The notes under the pieces: model-generated
What the model was told of the DNA's origin: nothing
What the model saw: the letters and a program-made list of their open reading frames with translations, nothing else
Databases searched by the model: none
NCBI GenBank assembly: GCA_039191605.1
Contig: JBCCXL010000020.1
Coordinates: 65,618-129,617, forward strand
Direction: 5' to 3'
From: JBCCXL01 sp039191605
GTDB taxonomy: Bacteria; Acidobacteriota; Thermoanaerobaculia; Multivoradales; JAHZIX01
Length of the DNA stretch: 64,000 nt
Translations under genes and position numbers: made by a program
In this document: in pieces, positions 51,110 to 59,084 of the stretch
Layout of the letters: every line of letters begins with the position of its first letter
Position numbering within the stretch: the stretch's first letter is position 1

Positions 51110-52048
51110 TTAGAGCCCTTCCTGCACCGAAGAATCCGACGGGCGGTGGAAGGCCGCGTCTGGGGTACCGGGGTGGAAGCTCACCTCCGACAGGGTGTTC
51201 TTCACCGACACCGTGTCCCCAGGGCCCTGCTCCTGCCAGGGGAACCCGCGAGAGCCGTGCGGCAGGATGATCCCGTCTACCGTCTGGGCCCCGTCGAAGA
51301 CCAGCAAATTCTCTGGCGTGTGCCCTCCTTCCGGGAAGAAGCCCGGATAGGAGACCACGTAGCGCACGCCGCCGACGCTATGGTCTTCCCGATCCACCAG
51401 CAGCACGTAGTAGTCGTCCGGCGCGTCGCCGGTCCCGGAGTCGAAGGTGATGCGCACCAGGTCGTAGGTGCGCCCCTCCAGCTCCAGCGAACCTTCGGTT
51501 TCGTGGCGCACGCCGGGATCGCCTAGGACGAAGGGCATAGCGACAAAGTAGTAGGGCGTCAGGGACCAAAAGCGGGCGTTCACCGGCAGCTCGGCGCCGG
51601 CCGGGCGAACCCAGGCCTCGCTACCGTCCCAGCCGAAGCTCTTCGAGGAATCCTCCGCCAGGAAGTGCACCGCCCGGGCAGACCAGGTATCGACGATCTG
51701 CACGGTGTCCGTCGCCGCCCGGCCTTCCGCCTGGGGCGCGAAGCGGAAGCGGAAGCGAATCGGGCCGTTCTCGTACCAGCGCTGCAGCCCGCCGTGGGCC
51801 TCCATCGCCGCCCACACCAGCTTGCCCCCCTCGGTGGCCGACAGACGCTCCTTGGTCTCGGCCACTCGCTGGGCGATGGTCTCGCTATCGGGGACCGCGG
51901 TCTCCGCCGCCTGGGCCGGCACCGCGAAGAGCATCGCGATCATCGCCGCGGCTCCCAATACCGCCGCACCGAACCGGCGCCGGGGGTTCATCCACCGCCG
52001 GAGGCTCCGGCGATCGTTCTTCTGACTCTGCGTAATCTGCTGATCCAT
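51110..52048 (-). CDS. Secreted hypothetical protein (DUF6503-like)
   Basis: 312 residues from ATG 52048, with GGGGAGGAGAAG upstream. A long positively charged N-region and the hydrophobic FGAAVLGAAAMIAMLFAVPA form a signal peptide. The mature part starts with a helix and then AMEAHGGLQRWYENGPIRF, followed by many strands with FVLGDPGVRHETEGSLELEG, YYVLLVDREDHSVGGVRYVV and GIILPHGSRGF. The AHGG...W motif recalls DUF6503-type or LolA-like lipid-binding barrels; I am not sure of the family. It lies 183 bp upstream of the DUF2911 gene on the same strand. Confidence 0.75.
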   Translation of the reverse strand: MDQQITQSQKNDRRSLRRWMNPRRRFGAAVLGAAAMIAMLFAVPAQAAETAVPDSETIAQRVAETKERLSATEGGKLVWAAMEAHGGLQRWYENGPIRFRFRFAPQAEGRAATDTVQIVDTWSARAVHFLAEDSSKSFGWDGSEAWVRPAGAELPVNARFWSLTPYYFVAMPFVLGDPGVRHETEGSLELEGRTYDLVRITFDSGTGDAPDDYYVLLVDREDHSVGGVRYVVSYPGFFPEGGHTPENLLVFDGAQTVDGIILPHGSRGFPWQEQGPGDTVSVKNTLSEVSFHPGTPDAAFHRPSDSSVQEGL

Positions 52049-52435
52049 GATCTTCTCCTCCCCGCTGCTGTCGACCTCCAAAGGTCCGCGGCGGGCTCCT
52101 CCCCGCTCTAGAAAAGCGGGATGATCCATGGCGATAGGTTGTTAGTGAATCGAGGGATGACTAGCGAAGGGTGCCTGCCGAAGCCCGGAGTCGACCGGAG
52201 TCGCGCGGGCCTCGACAGGCAATACCGAAGGGTCTCGGTAGCGGGACCGCTTTTTGAAGACAACGATCCCAGGGTGGGTAGGCACCTCCCAATTGAGCAT
52301 ACGCTACAGCAGCAGGATTGGATCGGTCATCCCCAACGAAGCAGGATCTCACCCCGCACTCCCCGGAACGAGGGACTCAGGAAGGGCGCGTCAGGGATTG
52401 CCCTCGCCGCACCCTGCCCCTATCCTTGCACCCTT
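52049..52435. other. 387-bp divergent promoter gap
   Basis: Between the divergent secreted hypothetical (52048) and ExoD-like (52436) genes. The open frame to 52121 upstream of the ExoD gene has no support. No hairpin or repeat stands out. Confidence 0.5.
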
Positions 52436-53227
52436 ATGAGCGCCGAGACCGCAAACCCCAACGCCGAAACCCCCGAATCTCAGGCCTCCGCTGGAGCTTC
52501 AGCCGAGCCTCCAATCGAGACTTTAGCCGAGACCTCCAAGGAGCAAAGTCAAGCTCCGGAGGGCGTGCTCCAGGAAGCGCCCCGGGCCCCCGGTCATCGC
52601 CGGCTCTCCAAGGAGCTCCAGGAGCTGCTCGACGCCCTAGACGGCCAGGACACCACCCTCGGAGCCCTGGTGGACGCTATCGGCGAGCGCGGCTTCTGCC
52701 TGCTGCTGGCGGTGCTCGCCCTGCCGGCGGCACTGCCGGTGCCGGCCCCAGGCTACGCTACCCCTTTCGGCCTGCTGATGATCGGCCTCGGCTTCCAGAT
52801 GTTCCGCGGGCGCCCCACCCCCACCCTGCCGGCGGCGGCGCGGCGGCGGCGCATCGGCTACAAGACCCTGGAGCGCACCATTCGCGGCGCCGGCTTCCCG
52901 CTGCGGGTAGCTGAATTCCTCGTCCGCCCCCGGCTGCGGCGCTTCGCCTCCAGCCGCGGCACCCAATCCCTGCTGGGCATCGCGGTGACGGCCATGGCCT
53001 GCTTCATGTGCCTGCCGATCCCGCTGACCAACACCGCCCCCAGCTTCGTCATCTTCCTGCTCGCCTGCGGCCTGCTGGAAGAAGACGGCCTGCTGCTCCT
53101 CGGCGCCCTGCTGCTGGCCCCCCCCGCCGCCGGCATCGCCCTCACCGCGGTGTATTTCGGCTGGAAGTACGGCCTCAGCGCCCTCGACGGCGGCATGTCC
53201 GGGCTCCTCGATCGGGTTCGCGGCTAG
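52436..53227 (+). CDS. ExoD-like membrane protein
   Basis: 263 residues from ATG 52436. A disordered Glu/Ala/Pro-rich N-terminus (~50 residues) precedes the ExoD domain: LSKELQELLDALDGQDTTLG, GFCLLLAVLALPAALPVPAP, GFQMFRGRPTPTLP, and three to four hydrophobic helices near the end. ExoD-type proteins were named for a role in rhizobial exopolysaccharide production and alkali tolerance; the mechanism is unknown. No polysaccharide genes are close. Confidence 0.88.
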   Translation: MSAETANPNAETPESQASAGASAEPPIETLAETSKEQSQAPEGVLQEAPRAPGHRRLSKELQELLDALDGQDTTLGALVDAIGERGFCLLLAVLALPAALPVPAPGYATPFGLLMIGLGFQMFRGRPTPTLPAAARRRRIGYKTLERTIRGAGFPLRVAEFLVRPRLRRFASSRGTQSLLGIAVTAMACFMCLPIPLTNTAPSFVIFLLACGLLEEDGLLLLGALLLAPPAAGIALTAVYFGWKYGLSALDGGMSGLLDRVRG

Positions 53228-53551
53228 CCTCCCCAAGTCCGTCTCAAACCCTTTCCTCGGCGAATTTTCGGCAGAAATTCCGCGGCGTTGAGACGGCCTT
53301 CGCAAGCGTCGATCTTTATGCGATCCCGTCGTAGCGAGGGGGCGCAAAATCCCGTATCGTCTTTCCAAGAGCCCAGCTGAGAGGGTTCTTGCTTCGGCGC
53401 GTCAGCCTCCCCGTGTCAGCCTGCCTGGGACCCGCCGCTGCCGTCATTGCCGGCCTGGCATCTCTGGCCTGGTGCCGCTGGCCCGACGCCGCGGGGCTCC
53501 AATCGTTGGCCCTTCATCGCCGGCATCCGTAGCCCCGCGAGGATCCGAACC
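53228..53551. other. 324-bp gap
   Basis: Contains the promoter of ADOP copy 1; the 35-codon extension of that frame is not supported. Nothing else found. Confidence 0.5.
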
Positions 53552-55993
53552 ATGCTGCAGCACCTCAAGGTTTCTTTCCGCGCCTTGCGCAAAGACCCTT
53601 CCACCTCGATCCCGGCGGTCTTCGCCCTCGCCCTCGGCATCGGCCTGACCACCGCCCAATTCGCCGTGACGGACTCCATGCTGCTGCGGGGCCTGCCCTT
53701 CCCGGACGGTGAGGAGATCGTCTTCGTCGAGCACTTCGCCCTGGCGGACAACGACGATCGCCCCTTCTCGGCCCACGACCTCGAGCTCTACGCCGGGCTG
53801 TCGGGGGTCTTCGAGACCCTCTGCGCCTACAACCACGGCACGGTCAACATCAGCGATCCCGACGAGCGCCCGCTGCGGCTCAGCGGCGTCTCGATCTGCG
53901 CGGAGTTCCTCGAGGTGCTGGGCGTCAGCCCCCTCCACGGTCGCACCTTCATCCCCGGGGTGGATGACGCTTCCGGAGCCGAGCGGGTGGCGCTGCTGAG
54001 CTACAGCCTGTGGCAGGCCCGCTACGGCGGCGATCTCGCCGTTCTCGGCCGCCAGGTGCGCACCAACGGCGAGCTCACCACCGTCGTCGGCATCCTGCCG
54101 GAGAGCTTCAGCTTCCCGGATCGGCAGGAGATCTGGCGACCGCTGCGGGATCCCGCCGCCGAGGGCGCCCGGGGCACCCGCTCAGAGGTCTACGTCGACG
54201 CCTTCGCCCGACTCGCCGACGGCGTCTCTCTGGATCGAGCCATCGCCGCTATGAGCCCGATCACCGAGCGCATCGTGGAGCAGAATCCCGACTCTCATTA
54301 CGGCCTCACTCCCAACGTCGAGCCCTTCACCCACGAATACCTCAGCGCCGAGGCCCGAGGCACCGTAGCGACGATGCTTGTGACCGTCTTCCTGGTGCTC
54401 ATCGTCGCCTGCTTCAACGTCGCCAGCCTGCTCCTCGCCCGTGCCTCCCGCCGCAGCCGGGAAATCGCCATTCGCACCGCCATGGGAGCCTCCCGCCGCC
54501 GCGCCATCGGCCTGCTGCTCACCGAGAGCATCGCCCTCTCGGCGGTCGGCGCCGTGTGCTCGATCCCGGTGGCCCTCTGGGGCATCGATTATTTCGACCG
54601 CGGCCTGCACGACATGGGCGGGCCACCTCCCTTCTGGCTCAACGTCCAGCTCGACGCCCGCACCCTGCTCTTCTGCGCCGGGGTCTCCATCCTCGCCGGC
54701 CTCATCGCGGGCCTGCTGCCGGCCCTGCGGGCTTCCCGCGCCAACGTCAGCGAGGTCCTCCAGGACTCCGCCCGAGGCGCCTCCTCGCTGCGCATCGGGC
54801 GCCTTTCCCGCGGTCTGGTGCTGGCGGAAATCGCCCTCTCCTGCGCTCTGCTGGTGGCCGCCGGCGTGCTGATTCAAAACCTGCGATCCCTCGACGACAA
54901 CGTCCTCACCTTCGACCCTGCCGACCTCCTGACCTTCCGCGTCGGCCTGTTCGAGAACAGCTATCCGGAAGCGACGGATCAGCTGCGTTTCTTCGAGGAG
55001 TTGGAGGCAGAATTCAGGGCCCGGGCGGACGTTCAGGATGCCGCCACGGCGATCTCCCTGCCGGCCGACGGCAGGGGCTATCTCGGCTCCAAAATCGCTC
55101 TCGAGGGCAACACCTATGAGCGCGAGAGCGACCGCCCCGGAGCCCAGGTCACCGTCATCAGCCCCAACTACCTGGATCTGCTGGGGATTTCGATCCTCGA
55201 GGGCCGAGGCTTCAACCGCTCCGACCGCGAAGATCACCGGCCGGTGGCGTTGATCAGCGAGACCTTCGCCCGCGAGCAATTCGGCGCCGAAGGCCCCCTC
55301 GGGCGACGGCTGCAGGTCGACACTCTGGATGATGAAGAGAAGGTCTGGCGCACCGTGGTGGGCGTAGTGCCGGACCTCGTCGGAGAAGACCTGGATCAGG
55401 ACTTCGTCGATGCGGTGTACGTACCCATGGCCCAAAGCCCGGTGACCTTCAGCTTTGTGGTGGTCCGACCCGCCGCCACCGCCGATCTCCTCGCCTTCAC
55501 CGAGACCGCCCGCCGCATCGTCGAAGCCAAAGATGCCGATACTCCCATCTACTGGGTGCGCTCTCTCGAGCAGGTGGTGCAGGAGAACCGGGTCGTCCAC
55601 CAGCTGATTTCCGGCACCTTCACCATCTTCGGCGTCGCCTCGCTGCTGCTCACCGTCGTCGGCCTCTACGGCGTGATGGCCTTCTCCGTCAGCCAGCGCA
55701 CTCAGGAGATCGGCGTGCGCATGGCCTTCGGAGCTCGATCCCGCGATGTCCTCACGTTGATCACCGGTCAGGGGCTGCGGCAGGTCGCCTTCGGCCTCAC
55801 CCTCGGTATCCTCCTGGCCATTCCCCTCACCCAGGCCCTGAGCAGCTTCGTCTACGGTGCGGAAGCCGGGGCCAGCGTGCGCATCTTCGCCGCCGTCGCC
55901 GGCGCGTTCTTGCTCATCGCCGCCATCGCCTGCTTCCTGCCGGCGCGGCGCGCCGCTCGAGTCGACCCGATCCAGGCCCTACAGCACGATTGA
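53552..55993 (+). CDS. ADOP-family permease, copy 1 (813 aa)
   Basis: FtsX/MacB-type permease of the acidobacterial duplicated orphan permease group. Start ATG 53552 (GAGGAT upstream) gives exactly 813 residues, as in the two copies that follow. The N-terminus has LRKDPSTSIPAVFALALGIG and MLLRGLPFPDGEEIVFVE, then a periplasmic domain (~60-250), a membrane cluster with LVLIVACFNVASLLLARASR, a second soluble domain and two final helices ending DPIQALQHD. These fuse two MacB-PCD/FtsX halves and lack their own ATPase gene nearby. Transport substrate unknown. Confidence 0.92.
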   Translation: MLQHLKVSFRALRKDPSTSIPAVFALALGIGLTTAQFAVTDSMLLRGLPFPDGEEIVFVEHFALADNDDRPFSAHDLELYAGLSGVFETLCAYNHGTVNISDPDERPLRLSGVSICAEFLEVLGVSPLHGRTFIPGVDDASGAERVALLSYSLWQARYGGDLAVLGRQVRTNGELTTVVGILPESFSFPDRQEIWRPLRDPAAEGARGTRSEVYVDAFARLADGVSLDRAIAAMSPITERIVEQNPDSHYGLTPNVEPFTHEYLSAEARGTVATMLVTVFLVLIVACFNVASLLLARASRRSREIAIRTAMGASRRRAIGLLLTESIALSAVGAVCSIPVALWGIDYFDRGLHDMGGPPPFWLNVQLDARTLLFCAGVSILAGLIAGLLPALRASRANVSEVLQDSARGASSLRIGRLSRGLVLAEIALSCALLVAAGVLIQNLRSLDDNVLTFDPADLLTFRVGLFENSYPEATDQLRFFEELEAEFRARADVQDAATAISLPADGRGYLGSKIALEGNTYERESDRPGAQVTVISPNYLDLLGISILEGRGFNRSDREDHRPVALISETFAREQFGAEGPLGRRLQVDTLDDEEKVWRTVVGVVPDLVGEDLDQDFVDAVYVPMAQSPVTFSFVVVRPAATADLLAFTETARRIVEAKDADTPIYWVRSLEQVVQENRVVHQLISGTFTIFGVASLLLTVVGLYGVMAFSVSQRTQEIGVRMAFGARSRDVLTLITGQGLRQVAFGLTLGILLAIPLTQALSSFVYGAEAGASVRIFAAVAGAFLLIAAIACFLPARRAARVDPIQALQHD

Positions 55994-56256
55994 GCCCCCC
56001 TGCCGGGCCCTCGCTTCAACCCGCGGCGCGGCGCAGCGCGGTGACTGCGCCGTGGCCGGAAGCTTTCTTGCGCACCCCAGGCCCTCGGACCACTCCAGAC
56101 CCTCGGTGGGTTCCGGCTGCGAGGAAAGTTCTCGCTCCTGGCGACCGGGGCGAAACCATCGGTGAGCATTCCGCGTCATTAAGGTAAGGTCTTTTCTACC
56201 TCCGTCATCACTTCTCTCTTCGAGCCCCCGGGCCCAACTCGCGAGGGATATGCCCC

Positions 56257-58698
56257 ATGCTGCAGCACCTGAAGGTCTCACTCCGCGCTCTACGGAAAGA
56301 TCCCTCCACCTCGATTCCGGCGATCCTCGCCCTCGCCTTGGGCATCGGCCTCACTACCGCCCAATTCGTCGTCACCGACAGCCTGCTGCTGCGCGGCCTC
56401 CCCTTCGCCGACGGGCACGAGATCGTTCATCTCGAGCACGTCAACCGGCAAGCGAACTCAGACAACGGTCTTTCGGCCCACGACTACGAGATCTATCGCC
56501 AGCAGACGGAAGTCTTCCAGCAGCTCGTCGCCTACAGCCACGGCACGGTGAACCTCAGCGAGCCAGCGGAGCGGCCGATCCGCCTCAGCGGCGCTTTCAT
56601 CGCGGCGAATTTCCTCGAGGTTCTGGGTGTCGAGCCCCTCCACGGCCGCGGCTTCATTCCCGGCGTCGATGACGCCATCGGCGCCGAGAAGGTCGCCCTG
56701 CTGAGCTACAGCGTATGGCAATCTCGCTACGGCGGTGATCTGGGCATTCTGGAGCGCCCGGTGCGCACCAACGGCGAGCTCACCACCGTCGTCGGCATCC
56801 TGCCGGAAGGCTTCCACTTCCCGCAGATCGAGGAGGTTTGGATCGCTCTCCAGGATCCCGCCGCTCAGGGAGCCCGAGGCAGCGAGGAAGAGGTCTACGT
56901 CACCGCCTTCGGTCGCCTCGCCGAGGGCGTCAGCACCGATCGCGCGATGATCGCCTTGAGCCCCCTGACCCAGCAGATCGCCGCGGAAAATCCCGAGTCC
57001 CACGACGGGCTCACCCTCTCGGTACAGCCCTTCACCCATAAATACACCGCCCAACAGGCCCGGGCCACCGTCGGCGCGATGTTCTTCATCGTCTTCCTGG
57101 TGCTCTTGGTGGCCTGCTTCAACGTCGCCAGCCTACTGCTGGCCCGCGCCTTCCGCCGCACCCGGGAGATCGCCATACGCACCGCCATGGGCGCCTCCCG
57201 CTACCGCGCCATCAGCCTGCTGCTCACCGAGAGCGTCACCCTCTCCCTTCTCGGCGCTCTCTTCTCGCTCCCCATCGCCTATTTCTCGGTGCGCTTCTTC
57301 GCCTGGGGCATGAGCAACATGAGCGGCAGCACCCCCTTCTGGTTCGAGATCCGAATGGATTTTCGAACCTTCGTCTTCTGCGCCGCCATCGCCGTCTTCG
57401 CCGGCCTCCTGGCCGGCCTGCTGCCGGCGCTGAGAGCTTCCCGCAGCGACGTCAACGAGGTGCTGAAGGATTCCAGCCGCGGCGCCTCCTCACGGCGCCT
57501 CGGACGCCTCTCCCGCGGCCTAGTGCTGGCGGAAGTCGCCTTCTCCTGCGCCCTGCTGGTGGCCGCTGGAGTGGTGGTCAACAACCTGCGGGGAATGAAT
57601 GAGGACGTGCTCACCTTCGACTCCCAAGGCCTGCTCACTTTCCGGGTGGGCACCTTCGAGAACAGCTACCCCGAACCGGCGGACCAGCTGCGCTTCTACG
57701 AAGAATTGGAGCGGCGCTTCGAGGCCCGGGGGGACGTGCAGGACGCCGCCGTCTCCGTCGGCCTCCCCGCCGATACGAACGTCGCCCTCGCCTCCTATGT
57801 AGAGCTGGAAGGCGAAACCTACGAGCGCAGCGCCGACCGCCCCGATGCCCAGCTCTCGGTGGTCAGCCCTTCTTTCTTCGATCTGCTGGACATCGAGATT
57901 CTCGACGGCCGGGGCTTCGCTCCGGAAGACCGCGACGACCACCAGCTGGTGACGCTGGTCAGCCAATCCTTCGCCCTCAACCACTTCGGCTCCGACAGCC
58001 CCCTGGGCCGGCGTCTGCGAATCAGCAGTCTGGACGGGGACGAGCCCCAGTGGCGTTCGGTGATCGGAGTGGTGCCGGACCTCATCGGCGTCAACCTCAT
58101 CGAGGGGGACGGCGAGATGGTCTACGTGCCCATCGCCCAGAGCCCGGTGCGCTTCGCCTACGTGGTGGTGCGCCCCGCCGCCAGCGCCGACCCCCTGGCC
58201 TTCACCGAGACCGCCCGCCGGGTGGTGGAGGAGCAAGACGCCAATACCCCCATCTACTGGGTGCGCACCCTTGATCGGGTGGTGGCAGAAGGCCGAGTAG
58301 TGCATCAGCTGATCTCCGGCACCTTCACCATCTTCGGCATCACCGCCCTGGTGCTCACCCTCGTCGGCCTCTACGGCCTGATGGCCTTCTCGGTGCGCCA
58401 GCGCACCCAGGAGATCGGCGTGCGCATGGCCTTCGGCGCCCGAGCGGTGGACGTCCTGATGCTGGTCACCGGTCAGGGCCTGCGACAGGTGAGCGTCGGC
58501 CTGTTCTTCGGCATCCTCCTCGCCGTACCCCTGATCCAGAGCATGCGCAGCTTCGTCTACGGCGCCGACGGCGGCGCCAACGTCGCAATCTTCGCCGCGG
58601 TGGCCGTCACCTTCCTGCTGGTCGCCGGCGTCGCCTGCTTTCTGCCCGCCCGCCGCGCCGCCCAGGTGGACCCGATCCACGCCCTGCAGCACGACTGA
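56257..58698 (+). CDS. ADOP-family permease, copy 2 (813 aa)
   Basis: Same length and architecture as copy 1. Distinct points are NVASLLLARAFRRTREIAIR (copies 1 and 3 have ARASRRSREIAIR), and a second soluble domain with TYERSADRPDAQLS. The C-terminus ends DPIHALQHD. A CGCGAGGGAT ribosome site lies about 7 nt upstream. The 263-bp gap from copy 1 includes no gene; each copy appears to have its own promoter. No ATPase partner is encoded in the window, so the permease may use an ATPase made elsewhere or act as a receptor. Confidence 0.92.
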   Translation: MLQHLKVSLRALRKDPSTSIPAILALALGIGLTTAQFVVTDSLLLRGLPFADGHEIVHLEHVNRQANSDNGLSAHDYEIYRQQTEVFQQLVAYSHGTVNLSEPAERPIRLSGAFIAANFLEVLGVEPLHGRGFIPGVDDAIGAEKVALLSYSVWQSRYGGDLGILERPVRTNGELTTVVGILPEGFHFPQIEEVWIALQDPAAQGARGSEEEVYVTAFGRLAEGVSTDRAMIALSPLTQQIAAENPESHDGLTLSVQPFTHKYTAQQARATVGAMFFIVFLVLLVACFNVASLLLARAFRRTREIAIRTAMGASRYRAISLLLTESVTLSLLGALFSLPIAYFSVRFFAWGMSNMSGSTPFWFEIRMDFRTFVFCAAIAVFAGLLAGLLPALRASRSDVNEVLKDSSRGASSRRLGRLSRGLVLAEVAFSCALLVAAGVVVNNLRGMNEDVLTFDSQGLLTFRVGTFENSYPEPADQLRFYEELERRFEARGDVQDAAVSVGLPADTNVALASYVELEGETYERSADRPDAQLSVVSPSFFDLLDIEILDGRGFAPEDRDDHQLVTLVSQSFALNHFGSDSPLGRRLRISSLDGDEPQWRSVIGVVPDLIGVNLIEGDGEMVYVPIAQSPVRFAYVVVRPAASADPLAFTETARRVVEEQDANTPIYWVRTLDRVVAEGRVVHQLISGTFTIFGITALVLTLVGLYGLMAFSVRQRTQEIGVRMAFGARAVDVLMLVTGQGLRQVSVGLFFGILLAVPLIQSMRSFVYGADGGANVAIFAAVAVTFLLVAGVACFLPARRAAQVDPIHALQHD

Positions 58699-59084
58699 AG
58701 GCCCGGGCGTGCCTCGGCACCGAGCGACGCCTGTCTCCTTCATCACGCAGCCCGAGCAGTAGCGAAGCGGCGGCGCAGGCGTGTTTGGCTGCGGTGCTTA
58801 ACTGCCGCGCCCGGCTGCCACGCCTGACTGCCGCGCCTGACTGCCACGCCTGACTGAGGTGTTGGACTGCTGGACTTGGCTGGAGCGCTCAGTAGACATG
58901 ACGGTCTGAGGTTCTGCCGGCCCGTGGTCGACCCCGCCTGTTGCTACTTTCTCAGATCGATTCCACTTTTTTTCCTCCGCAGCGAAACTAACCGGGGGGC
59001 TGCGGCGTCTTATCGATAAGGCTTCCCTTCAGCCCCTTTGTCCTCTCCTCGAGCTCCAGGTCCACCCCGCGAGGAAATCGCTCC
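58699..59084. other. 386-bp gap with repeat
   Basis: Between ADOP copies 2 and 3; holds the 13-bp repeat and an AT-richer part at 58940-58990 that probably carries the copy 3 promoter. Confidence 0.5.
58801..58865. repeat. 13-bp tandem repeat x4-5
   Basis: ACTGCCGCGCCCG, GCTGCCACGCCTG, ACTGCCGCGCCTG, ACTGCCACGCCTG and a degenerate fifth unit (ACTGAGGTGTTGG). Confidence 0.85.
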
